Below are positions 28,195 to 36,453 of a stretch of 64,000 bases of DNA, piece by piece (the stretch's first letter is position 1; each line of letters starts with the position of its first letter). The position numbers were made by a program, and so were the translations under genes. The notes beneath the pieces were generated by a model. It searched no databases. It saw nothing but the letters and a program-made list of their open reading frames with translations, and was not told the origin of the DNA. Location of the stretch: positions 1 through 64,000 of the forward strand of contig JABCTZ010000037.1 in NCBI GenBank assembly GCA_018238155.1, written 5' to 3'. Source of the stretch: Candidatus Heimdallarchaeota archaeon (GTDB lineage Archaea > Asgardarchaeota > Heimdallarchaeia > JABLTI01).

Positions 28195-28346
28195 TAGCAT
28201 ACCTCAAGTAAATTAACTGAATAAAGGCTTTGTATACTGCAAGCATATTTGTAAGTTTCTATCAAATAGAGAGAGAGTTACATATAATTACATAGGTATA
28301 CAAAACATGACTAAAAACCCTTGTATTAAGTTAAAAAAAGAGAAGA

Positions 28347-29387
28347 TTAACCAAAGAATGATTTAGCTAATAACCATTCTTCTTCGGGAACTATTTTTCT
28401 CTTAGCAACTGCTTTTTCAATAGGGACATCAACAATACGAGTGCCTTGTAGACTAGCCATACGACCAAACTTCTCATTGTGAATTAGTTCAGCAGCTTTT
28501 GCACCATATCTTAAACCTAAATATCGATCATATGCTGTAGGTGGTCCCCCTCTTTGAATATGACCTAAAGTAATTCCACGAACGAGAAGTTTAGTACGTT
28601 TTGTGATTTCCTCTGCGAGAAATTCCCCTACTTTAAGATTAGCAAGCAAAATATTTCCAAATGAATCTGTTCCAGCTTTATCAATTTTTTCTTTCATTTC
28701 TGGAAAAACAACGCCTTCGGCAACACAGACAATGCTATATGTTCTCTTACCTTCATGCCTTTTTTTCAACATAGAACATATTTCATCAATTGAAAATTCA
28801 AATTCGGGTATAATGATTGCAGTTGCATTTCCTGCCATCCCAGCTTCTAATGCAATCCATCCGGAATGTCGTCCCATTAATTCCAAAACGAAAACACGAT
28901 GGTGAGATTTTGCAGTAGTTCTCAATCTATCAATTGCTTCCATTGCTATATTTATTGAAGTATCGAAACCAAAAGTTTGATCTGTTGCTTCTAAATCATT
29001 ATCAATAGTTTTTGGTACACCAACAACATTAGCTCCTTTTTCATTCAGGATTTTTGCTACACCTAAAGTATCATCTCCACCACATGCTGCAAATGCATAG
29101 ATATTCAATTTTTTCAATGTAGCAAGAATTTTCTCAAATCCATTCTCAACTTTTCTTGGATTTGTACGAGATGAACCTAGAATGGTTCCACCCTCTTGAA
29201 CAATTTCTTTAACGCTTTCCAAAGATAGATTTTCAGTTAAGCCCTCAATCAATCCTTTCCAACCATCTTGAAATCCAACAACGTCATACCCAAATTTTAT
29301 TGCCGTTCTTGTAAAACCAGCTATTACAGGATTTAATCCTGGAGCATCGCCACCACTAGTTAAAATACCAATTTTTTTTGCCATCAT
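28347..29387 (-). CDS. 6-phosphofructokinase, PPi-type active-site residues
   Basis: 346 residues, PfkA family. ILTSGGDAPGLNP opens the Rossmann domain; GGDDT (103-107) and PKTIDND (125-131) form the phosphoryl-donor and substrate site; MGRHSGW and the C-terminal RGGPPTAYDR follow. ATP-dependent enzymes normally show GGDGS and PGTIDND. The Asp and Lys seen here are the residues that select pyrophosphate in PPi-dependent enzymes, so I predict a reversible PPi-phosphofructokinase. Most euryarchaeal glycolysis uses ADP-dependent enzymes of another family. No allosteric extension is present. Confidence 0.9.
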   Translation of the reverse strand: MMAKKIGILTSGGDAPGLNPVIAGFTRTAIKFGYDVVGFQDGWKGLIEGLTENLSLESVKEIVQEGGTILGSSRTNPRKVENGFEKILATLKKLNIYAFAACGGDDTLGVAKILNEKGANVVGVPKTIDNDLEATDQTFGFDTSINIAMEAIDRLRTTAKSHHRVFVLELMGRHSGWIALEAGMAGNATAIIIPEFEFSIDEICSMLKKRHEGKRTYSIVCVAEGVVFPEMKEKIDKAGTDSFGNILLANLKVGEFLAEEITKRTKLLVRGITLGHIQRGGPPTAYDRYLGLRYGAKAAELIHNEKFGRMASLQGTRIVDVPIEKAVAKRKIVPEEEWLLAKSFFG

Positions 29388-29568
29388 TAATCACTGATAA
29401 ATATTCGGTAATTGTATCTTTTGCTTCAATTATTATTTTTTTTCTCTTTATTTAATTTTATCAATCAATATCCATCATCATATATTAAGCTAATTTTTTA
29501 TTGGAAAAATATTAATTACATAAAATTTGTATAATAGTGAGTGATATTATAATGTTTGGTGAATTATT

Positions 29569-30738
29569 ATGGTAAGTTATAATTATCGTTGGAAAAGTAA
29601 GGACCAAAAAGAAATTGCTGAAGAAAATCTTATTATGTTTATTAAAAAGCAAATAGCAAATTACAGTCCATTTTACCGTGAATGGTTTAAACAACATGAA
29701 ATCGATGTATCTAAAATAAAAACAATTTCTGATGTACGAAAAATACCAATAACAACAAAAGCTGAACATTCATCAGACCCCTATTCTTTTATTTTAAAAC
29801 CATATATGCCGGAATGGTGGGAGTGTAAATTTGAAACAAAACCTCTTTCAAGATTACAATCGTTTAAATATTGGTTGAAATCACAAAACAAAAGTTACTT
29901 TCGAGAAATTTTTAGCAAAGAACCTATGAAAGATGAAGAAAAAACAATTACTGAAGCTTCTAACGATTGGTTACCAGTTCATTTCCACACAACAGAAAGT
30001 GCAAAAGACCCACGTTTGATAGCATACACAAAACGTGATTTAAAGAAGAATATACCGGAAATTGCAGCTCAAATTTATTCCACAGGGTTTAGATCATATT
30101 GGGAAGTTTTTAGTTTAATCCCTGCATCTCCATCAATCAATTTCTTCCAAAGTGTTTGGGCACCTCTTTCAGTTGGAGGAGGATCTTTCTTTACTTGTGG
30201 TGAAAATATTACTTCAATTGATACCCAAATTGAATTAGTAAATAAAATTACTTTCGAAGTATTCTTAGGTAAACCAACATTTGTACTCAAGTGGCTAAAA
30301 GCAGCTATTATTAAACTCAAGAAAAACAAAATTTCTCCAATAACTAGTGTAAAATTATGTATCTTATCAGGTGAAACTTTAAAGTCGAAAGATAAAACTA
30401 AAATTAAAGAACTATTTTCTCAACTTGGTTCGGAACCAAGTATCATTGAAAATTATTCTAATAATCGTACAAAGGTATCATTTACGGAATGTTCAGAAAA
30501 TTCAGGCATTCATTTAAATCCAAGATATTTCTTCTGGGAAGTATTAGATCAAAAGACCTTAGAACCTGTTGAAGAAGGAGAAAGTGGGTATCTCTGTTTT
30601 AGTCATATTGATTGGCGTGGGACAGTGTTTTTACGTTATAACACGGGTGACCTTATTGGAGGTCTAGAATGGAAAAAATGCGATTCGTGTGGATTGACAA
30701 TGCCAATAATCAAAGGACCAATTACACGTAAAATGTAA
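29569..30738 (+). CDS. Adenylate-forming enzyme, phenylacetate-CoA ligase-like, lacking the C-terminal subdomain
   Basis: 389 residues. The large N-terminal AMP-binding fold is recognisable: NYSPFYREWF, FHTTESAKDPRLIAYT (in place of the Ser/Thr-rich P-loop), SVKLCILSGETL, ENYSNNR (the ExYG-like motif, altered) and LRYNTGDL. The protein stops at ITRKM, where relatives continue with the approximately 80-residue mobile C-terminal subdomain needed for the thioesterification half-reaction. A CDSCG pair near 365 suggests zinc. Either only adenylation occurs or a partner supplies the lid. Confidence 0.7.
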   Translation: MVSYNYRWKSKDQKEIAEENLIMFIKKQIANYSPFYREWFKQHEIDVSKIKTISDVRKIPITTKAEHSSDPYSFILKPYMPEWWECKFETKPLSRLQSFKYWLKSQNKSYFREIFSKEPMKDEEKTITEASNDWLPVHFHTTESAKDPRLIAYTKRDLKKNIPEIAAQIYSTGFRSYWEVFSLIPASPSINFFQSVWAPLSVGGGSFFTCGENITSIDTQIELVNKITFEVFLGKPTFVLKWLKAAIIKLKKNKISPITSVKLCILSGETLKSKDKTKIKELFSQLGSEPSIIENYSNNRTKVSFTECSENSGIHLNPRYFFWEVLDQKTLEPVEEGESGYLCFSHIDWRGTVFLRYNTGDLIGGLEWKKCDSCGLTMPIIKGPITRKM

Positions 30739-30803
30739 TTGGTAACTTTTTACTTTAAAACCCAAAGTAATTTATTATTTCTCAAAAAATAAAGAAAAAT
30801 GAA

Positions 30804-30818
30804 CCTCCATTTTGGAGG
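30804..30818. terminator. Hairpin between convergent genes
   Basis: CCTCC (30804-30808) and GGAGG (30814-30818) form a short strong stem between the convergent AMP-ligase-like and membrane-protein genes. A plausible bidirectional 3'-end element. Confidence 0.4.
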
Positions 30819-30833
30819 AAAGAAATATTTAGA

Positions 30834-31424
30834 TTATTTCACGGGTCGTTTTTCAACAGTATCAAGATAATACAAAACGTTCATTGTTGAAAAGACCATA
30901 ATGATTATCACAATTCCAATACCTAACCAAAAAGTTGGTGAAATTCTAACTGTTGATGCAATGAAATCATTGTCACTAGGCCAACCTTCAAGGGGTCTTG
31001 GAGAGCCTGAGGCCCAACGCTCGTAGATAAGGCTACCTATAAGATATATTATACTACCAAGAAAAACACCGCCACCACCAACTGGACCTGGTCTTTCTCT
31101 TGTAAAATAGCATGGTTTATTTTGATAAGTTAACCAAAATTGATAGGTTGCTCCTACAGTAATAATAAATAAACCTATACCAATCAATACTGATGCTGAT
31201 ATTGGAAAATTCAATAACTCAGCAACATTGCCAAAAGTACCTTGGGCAAGTTTGTCTGATCGCCACCTACCACTCCACTTAGTGAAATAAGTATAATGAT
31301 TATCATTATCACCAAAGTGGTTTACATAGGGAACAGCCATTGTAAAGAGAAGTAAAGTAAATGCGCCTAATAATACGCCTATTCCAATCCATTTTTGAGA
31401 TGGTCTCGTCATTTCATAACCCAA
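30834..31424 (-). CDS. Membrane protein with four predicted helices, unknown
   Basis: About 195 residues. Predicted membrane helices: IGIGVLLGAFTLLLFTMAVP near the N-terminus, ASVLIGIGLFIITVGATYQF mid-protein, GGGGVFLGSIIYLIGSLIY, and FWLGIGIVIIIMVFSTMNVL near the C-terminus. Loops contain a GRW-rich acidic segment and a PGPVGGGG turn. GGAGGC (31432-31437) lies seven bases before TTG 31424, so I place the start there; a TTG at 31439 overlaps the ribosome site. No family recognised. Confidence 0.6.
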   Translation of the reverse strand: MGYEMTRPSQKWIGIGVLLGAFTLLLFTMAVPYVNHFGDNDNHYTYFTKWSGRWRSDKLAQGTFGNVAELLNFPISASVLIGIGLFIITVGATYQFWLTYQNKPCYFTRERPGPVGGGGVFLGSIIYLIGSLIYERWASGSPRPLEGWPSDNDFIASTVRISPTFWLGIGIVIIIMVFSTMNVLYYLDTVEKRPVK

Positions 31425-31585
31425 ATGTTTTGCCTCCAATGATAAATAAGGAGAGAATTATTGTTTTTAATTCTTTTGATAAGTGTTCGTTAATTCTTAT
31501 TATTTGCATACACTTAATGTTTCATAACGAAAAACTTTTTCTATGTTTTTATTGCTAGATAATATACAAGTACGAGTGATAAACT

Positions 31586-31930
31586 TTGACAAAAGATCTA
31601 TCTATTCATATTAAAATCTGGTTTGAAAGAAAAGATGAATCTGTTATTGGACCAGGTCGAATGGCAATTTTAGATGCAATAGATCAAACAGGTTCTCTGA
31701 CTCAAGCAACAGAAATGTGTAATATATCCTTTCGAAAAGCTTGGAAACTTATCAATGAAATTAATGATAAAATGGAACAACCTGTAATTTCTACCGCACG
31801 AGGAGGTAAAGGAGGAGGAGGTGGAACAACTCTTACAGAATACGGGAAGAAGTTGTTAATGCAATACAAAAAAATTCAGTCTATATTAGAAGGTGTGGTA
31901 AGTAATCCGGATATCTGGTCAGAAATATAA
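31586..31930 (+). CDS. ModE-type winged-helix transcription regulator (DNA-binding domain only)
   Basis: 114 residues. The fold matches the N-terminal LysR-like domain of ModE: GPGRMAILDAIDQTGSLTQA, NISFRKAWKLINEIND, then a glycine-rich wing (GGKGGGGGTTLTEYGK) and a dimerisation helix. Full ModE has molybdate-binding TOBE domains, which are absent here, as in many archaeal versions. The effector is unknown; no molybdate transporter is nearby. TTG start, divergent from the four-helix membrane protein gene. Confidence 0.85.
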   Translation: MTKDLSIHIKIWFERKDESVIGPGRMAILDAIDQTGSLTQATEMCNISFRKAWKLINEINDKMEQPVISTARGGKGGGGGTTLTEYGKKLLMQYKKIQSILEGVVSNPDIWSEI

Positions 31931-31969
31931 AATGAGAATATATTGAGAATAGACTCTACTGCTCATTTT
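31929..31969. terminator. Inverted repeat between convergent ModE-like and GTPase genes
   Basis: AAAATGAG (31929-31936) and CTCATTTT (31962-31969) form an eight-base stem spanning both stop regions. Confidence 0.35.
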
Positions 31970-33080
31970 CTAAATCATCATCTTCCAAACGCTTTCGTTC
32001 AGCGTTTAATCTATCAAGGAAACTAAATCTACTAGATTCTTTTTTCTTTGGTGGAGGTGATTCAACGACTACTTGTTGTTCAACGGGAGGTTGTGAAATA
32101 ATAGGGCGTTCAACAGGAGGTTGTGGAATAATGGGACGTTCAACGGGAGGTTGTGGAATAACAGGTTGTTCCATTATTGGAGGAGTAATTGTGCTTATGG
32201 GTTGAGTTGCTGTTTTCTCAGGTTCTGTAGGAGGTTCAATAACAGGTTGTTCATTTAAATCGGCAGCAGTTGGAGCTAATGATATTGGTTCAGTAAAGGA
32301 AGGTTTAGCAGACTCTTTTTGCTCAACTACACCTACAATGGGAGGAGTTACTATACTTGCCTGAGGTACTATTGGAGCTGTTTGATTTATTGGCAGAATT
32401 GTATTTGCCATAATATTATCTACCGTTGGAGCTTCAATTGAAGGTACTCTTCCAATACCCAAAGGTTGAGCAGACAAGTGTTGAGAACCAGAAATTGTAT
32501 GAACTTCAGGTTGCTGTGGATGAGTAGTATCTACCATTTCAGTAGAAGGCATCGTCATTCCTTTCTTATCTAAAATCATCAACTTACTAATTGCTTCGAA
32601 TGTTTCTGTAATGCCAATCCCTTTCAGGCTTGTTGTAGGGATGTAAAAAGAGATATTGAGTCTTTTTGCGGTTTCTAAACCTTCTTCATTCAGTACTTCA
32701 CGAAGCTCTTCAACATCATTCTTTGTACTAACAAGAACCTTTGGGATATTGATATCCTCTAATTTGTTTATCCATCGATCAAGAGAATCGAGAGTATCTC
32801 TTCGTGTAGTATCATAACAAAGGATGGCACCATGTGCACCTTTTGTGAAGATATTACTTATTTCGGCAAATTGATCTTGACCACCAATATCACAAATCTG
32901 TAACGTTACTTCTTCTCCATCAACAACTAGTTTTTTGCTAAAGAAATCAGCACCAATAGATAATTTGTAGCTTCCAAAGAATTCACCGGTAGTTAGGTAA
33001 TTACAAATAGATGTTTTACCAATTCCACCATCACCAAGGACTACAACTTTGAAGAAGGTCGCCACTAAATATGTCTCCAT
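31956..33080 (-). CDS. Rab/Ras-like small GTPase with long proline-rich C-terminal tail
   Basis: 374 residues. The GTPase domain occupies 10-170: P-loop GDGGIGKT (16-23), switch I SIGADF with Ser instead of the usual Thr (41), DIGGQ (64-68), STKND in the NKxD position (118-122) and TTS in place of SAK. Residues about 175-345 are Pro/Gln/Thr-rich with a ten-residue repeat (QPPVERPIIP); the end is acidic (DDDLENEQ). There is no C-terminal cysteine for prenylation, so membrane attachment must occur otherwise. Asgard genomes have many such GTPases. Roadblock-like proteins in this window are potential partners. Confidence 0.9.
   Translation of the reverse strand: METYLVATFFKVVVLGDGGIGKTSICNYLTTGEFFGSYKLSIGADFFSKKLVVDGEEVTLQICDIGGQDQFAEISNIFTKGAHGAILCYDTTRRDTLDSLDRWINKLEDINIPKVLVSTKNDVEELREVLNEEGLETAKRLNISFYIPTTSLKGIGITETFEAISKLMILDKKGMTMPSTEMVDTTHPQQPEVHTISGSQHLSAQPLGIGRVPSIEAPTVDNIMANTILPINQTAPIVPQASIVTPPIVGVVEQKESAKPSFTEPISLAPTAADLNEQPVIEPPTEPEKTATQPISTITPPIMEQPVIPQPPVERPIIPQPPVERPIISQPPVEQQVVVESPPPKKKESSRFSFLDRLNAERKRLEDDDLENEQ
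32078..32167. repeat. Three tandem 30-bp repeats in the GTPase tail
   Basis: Three near-identical 30-base units (starting at 32078, 32108 and 32138, each beginning GTTCAAC) encode the ten-residue repeat with core QPPVERPIIP. Differences are only a few bases, indicating recent expansion and likely length variation between strains. Confidence 0.85.
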
Positions 33081-33452
33081 TTATTTCATTGTATGATTTA
33101 TATATTAAGCTCAAATTAAACATTTGTAAAGCATTTATTTACATATTTCCTACTAAATTTACCTATTTAAGTTTTCGATACGTACTATCTTCAGACAAAA
33201 TATTTCTTAAATATCCTTTGTCTATATCTTAAAAATAAGCTTTTTTAATATATAATACCATTCGTTTAAGAGTTTGACAACAGCAGGAGAGAATTTTACT
33301 TCTTTTCTTTCGAAAATTACGATTTAGAGGAAAAACTCTTATTTACTGAACAAAATGTTAATGAGATTTGTATTGACAAATCTATCAGTTATAGATATAA
33401 TTATTAATAAATAGAATAGAAATCATTACAAAGCCATCAAATATCAGTAGAT
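33081..33452. promoter_or_regulatory. Divergent intergenic region, GTPase / pilin
   Basis: 372 very AT-rich bases. Two small hairpins are visible: GACAAA/TTTGTC around 33195-33222, and GATTTGT/ACAAATC around 33366-33383. The second lies close to the pilin promoter zone. No gene is supportable. Confidence 0.4.
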
Positions 33453-33989
33453 ATGGATAAGTGTTATTCAATGAAACTCTCAAAAATTATTAAAAACAGG
33501 AAGGCAATGACCCCCTTAATGATTGGATTGATTGTCGCTGCATCAGTAGTAGCTGTTTTCTTTGTTATAATGGCTGCAGTAGTTCCTTCCATGAGTCAAA
33601 ACATAAACATGCAAATTAGAGAGGAACTCATTATTGGAAATTCCACTAGCGATCATTTTTCCTTGGATTTTGACATAATGTGCGATTATGAAGCAGGTGA
33701 AGTTTGGAGAGCAGAAATATATAAAAATAGTTCAACTCAAAATGCCTTTACACTTTATGGTTATACAAGTTTAACTGATGAAGTTTCCTTTAAGAGAAAT
33801 GAGGAAAGAACAATTAAAGTATTATACTTTACAGCTGAAGCAGGTGTAGATCCAACTGAAGTTGATGGTGTTCGATTAATTTTCCAAGTTGGGGATGAGT
33901 ATGTTCTAAGAGTATACTATAGACCTCTTGATAAACCAGAAGAAACAAGCTTATTTACAGAAGCAACATTTGAATTTAAAACAAAATGA
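33453..33989 (+). CDS. Archaeal type IV pilin-like protein (class III signal peptide)
   Basis: 178 residues. The N-terminus has a basic stretch (KIIKNRKA) followed by MTPLMIGLIVAASVVAVFFV, the pattern cleaved by the prepilin peptidase PibD/FlaK next to the hydrophobic assembly helix. The remaining 120 residues form a predicted beta-rich extracellular head with no cysteine pairs except one Cys. The start may be the ATG at 33453 or the one at 33471. No pilus ATPase or membrane platform gene is adjacent, so it must use machinery encoded elsewhere or act as a surface protein. Confidence 0.7.
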   Translation: MDKCYSMKLSKIIKNRKAMTPLMIGLIVAASVVAVFFVIMAAVVPSMSQNINMQIREELIIGNSTSDHFSLDFDIMCDYEAGEVWRAEIYKNSSTQNAFTLYGYTSLTDEVSFKRNEERTIKVLYFTAEAGVDPTEVDGVRLIFQVGDEYVLRVYYRPLDKPEETSLFTEATFEFKTK

Positions 33990-34122
33990 TTTTGAAGGAA
34001 AGCTATTTTTCCTTATTTTTTTTATTTTCTATTTTCCAGTCATTCTTTCTAATACGAAAAATCCAAATGCAAACATTTTAAAAGCGTTTTAGGTATGTAA
34101 ATGTATGTAGAATAAATTACAC

Positions 34123-34129
34123 TTTTATA
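34123..34129 (+). promoter_or_regulatory. TATA-like box for the CDC48N-vWA gene
   Basis: TTTTATA ends 19 bases before the ATG at 34149, which predicts a leaderless or nearly leaderless mRNA. Confidence 0.4.
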
Positions 34130-34148
34130 CATAAGTTGTGATACAAAA

Positions 34149-35612
34149 ATGGTTGAGAAAATAATTGACATTTCAGTAATGAATGTCGGTGAAATTGATG
34201 GGCGCGCTTATATGAATAAGCGTGATATGGAAAGAATTGGTGTCGATGATTTTGATATCATTCAGCTAATTAATGAATTTGAAGACAGCTGTGCAGTACA
34301 AGTTCTTGAAAATGACGAAGTGGAAGCAGATACTGTTGCAGTAGATAACGGAATTCTCGATTCCGCGAACATTAGCGATGGCGATAGGGTGAAAGTAAGA
34401 AAAGCCCAAATAAAAGATGAAGCAATAACTAGAGTGAAGTTTGGTATTGAACCTCTTGAAGGTCAACCTGTTGAAGAATGTATAACATACATTTTAGAGA
34501 ATTTTGATGAATTAACATCAGTAATAAGAAATCGACCTGTATATCGTAATTTACAAATTGATTGGCCAGATGCTGGATGTGGACACGTCAAAATAACCTT
34601 TTTAGATGCAGATCCAGATATGGAAGGCGACGAAGTTGGTATCATTGATCCTTCAGGAAAAGAAGTAGAAGTTCAATTAGTACCTGCAAGTGAAATGTCC
34701 TTCAATGCAGTTTTGATTCTCGACGTATCAGGCTCAATGAGTAAAATTGATATGATTGTCAAAGGAACTGGAACGGCAGTTGAAGGGTTAAGAAGAGGTC
34801 TTAAAGGAAGTAAAGACTTAGACAAACTCTTAGATGAATTCGAAGAGAAGAAAGTATCTCGAATTAAAGGTGCTGCCTTAGCAACTCTATTGTTCCTTTC
34901 ACAAAAAGTTAGTCGTGGATGGGGTGAACAATTATCTATCCTCAGTTTTGCAGGGGATGTTGATGTTTTTGAAATTGAATATGGTTCTGGTGGACCCACG
35001 CCGGTCATAGCATGCACAGGTCAAGCAAAATCAGCTGGTCTAGAAATCATTGCTGATTATGTTTCCAAGAGATGTTCCAAAGGTGGTGGACTTACATTCA
35101 TGAGTGGTGCAATTCAACAAGCTTATGAAATGACAAAGCAATTCGAACCAAATTCAATAACTGGTAAGATGAATCCAGCAATGATTATTCTTCTAACTGA
35201 CGGTCAACCAAACAAAGGAAACGGTCTTGGAATAAACCCAGTTCCTGTTGCACGCAAATGTGCTCGAGATTATCCAAATACTATTCTCTATACCATTGGT
35301 CTTGGTGAAGCAGATAAAAGACTACTCAAGAAATTATCAGAAATTGGTAGAGGAGAATTTTATGAAGCAAATGATCTTGGTGAATTAACTAAATTCTACG
35401 ACCTCTTAGCAAGACGATTTATGATCGCCTTAAAAACTGAACCAACTGAACTTGTTGAACAAGTTCCAGAAGACTTCTTTGATACTGTTGCTGATGACGA
35501 AGAAAGCGATGAAGTCGAATTAGCTCTTGAAGAAGACTACGGTGGTGCAGGCGAAGATATAGAAGAATTCGAAGAAGAATTCGTAGAAGAAATCGAAGAA
35601 GAAGAAAATTAA
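34149..35612 (+). CDS. CDC48 N-domain-like / von Willebrand A fusion protein with acidic tail
   Basis: 487 residues. Residues 1-90 resemble the double-psi barrel of the CDC48/p97 N-domain (GRAYMNKRDMERIGVDDFDI, ISDGDRVKVRKA). Residues about 95-180 may be the second N-subdomain. The vWA domain follows at 187-430 with the metal-binding DVSGSMS (192-198), a later LTDGQPNKG and a long insertion. The last 45 residues are almost all Glu/Asp. In CDC48 the N-domain binds ubiquitin-linked adaptors; here the ATPase rings are replaced by vWA, so it could be an adaptor or substrate receptor. No signal peptide. Confidence 0.75.
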   Translation: MVEKIIDISVMNVGEIDGRAYMNKRDMERIGVDDFDIIQLINEFEDSCAVQVLENDEVEADTVAVDNGILDSANISDGDRVKVRKAQIKDEAITRVKFGIEPLEGQPVEECITYILENFDELTSVIRNRPVYRNLQIDWPDAGCGHVKITFLDADPDMEGDEVGIIDPSGKEVEVQLVPASEMSFNAVLILDVSGSMSKIDMIVKGTGTAVEGLRRGLKGSKDLDKLLDEFEEKKVSRIKGAALATLLFLSQKVSRGWGEQLSILSFAGDVDVFEIEYGSGGPTPVIACTGQAKSAGLEIIADYVSKRCSKGGGLTFMSGAIQQAYEMTKQFEPNSITGKMNPAMIILLTDGQPNKGNGLGINPVPVARKCARDYPNTILYTIGLGEADKRLLKKLSEIGRGEFYEANDLGELTKFYDLLARRFMIALKTEPTELVEQVPEDFFDTVADDEESDEVELALEEDYGGAGEDIEEFEEEFVEEIEEEEN

Positions 35613-35745
35613 GAAAAAATCTTCTTCAATATTTTCCTTTTTTAATCAATAGTATTTTTTTTTTGATGAAGTCTTTTTTTCAACTTAGTATTTACTCATA
35701 GAAAAGAAAAAAAGATCGATTTACTCGATCAATTAACGATTGATT

Positions 35746-36387
35746 TTAAACGAGCGATAATATTAAGGATAACTCAACTTCTGGAATCAGAGAAATCCCG
35801 AAGATTGCTAACGAAATAATTTGGAATATTCCCCAACCAATACAGAATAAGGACACAATTATTGCAACGGGCATCCAGTTTAGTATTTTACCAATCATCG
35901 CCATCTGTTCTGTCAGTGTTCTAACTAATACAAATATAATAATATCTGCTGCTAAGAAAACTGCAAAATAAATCCATTTACCTTGTCCTAAATCACCGAA
36001 AGCTGCTGCGAAAATCGCTGCTCCAAGAAATCCTCCAAGCAAAGCAACAAGAGCAGTAATCGGAGTATCCTCTAAAGTTCTGAGAGTTAGCAGTGCACCA
36101 ATAACAACCATAACAATTATTGTTAAAGGATTAAACCAAACCATCCATGGGTATTCATCGGGAACATTAACTGCTAGAAAACCAGCAAGCATTAGTGTTA
36201 ACACACCCAAAACAATGCCCACTTTCTCCATGACAGCAACCATTGAGAAGAGCATATTTCTTTCGCTTTCATCATTTTTCTCAATTCGAGCAAATTTTCG
36301 AATTATTCCTGAAGAAACAACTACAGCATCCAGAATAAGGACAATTGGTGAAAGAATAAACATTGCAAATTCAAATGCGTGTTCCAT
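35746..36387 (-). CDS. Membrane protein of the complex I-like cluster, unknown subunit
   Basis: About 213 residues with roughly six membrane helices. The start at ATG 36387 is fixed by AGGTGA (36396-36401) eight bases upstream; an upstream ATG at 36423 would skip that site. Between helices 1 and 2 is a charged loop (KFARIEKNDESERN). It follows the NuoH-like gene by 66 bases on the same strand and is likely part of the same complex. Short ion-transport subunits of hydrogenase or Mrp type are possible, but I cannot assign one. Confidence 0.6.
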   Translation of the reverse strand: MEHAFEFAMFILSPIVLILDAVVVSSGIIRKFARIEKNDESERNMLFSMVAVMEKVGIVLGVLTLMLAGFLAVNVPDEYPWMVWFNPLTIIVMVVIGALLTLRTLEDTPITALVALLGGFLGAAIFAAAFGDLGQGKWIYFAVFLAADIIIFVLVRTLTEQMAMIGKILNWMPVAIIVSLFCIGWGIFQIISLAIFGISLIPEVELSLILSLV

Positions 36388-36453
36388 GATAAATTTCACC
36401 TGATATATGAATGAATAGTACAAGCTATCTTATTAAGCTATTCAATTACGCAT

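Noticed and set aside
32078..32167. CRISPR array
   Set aside because: Repeats are directly adjacent without spacers and are in frame in a proline-rich coding region.
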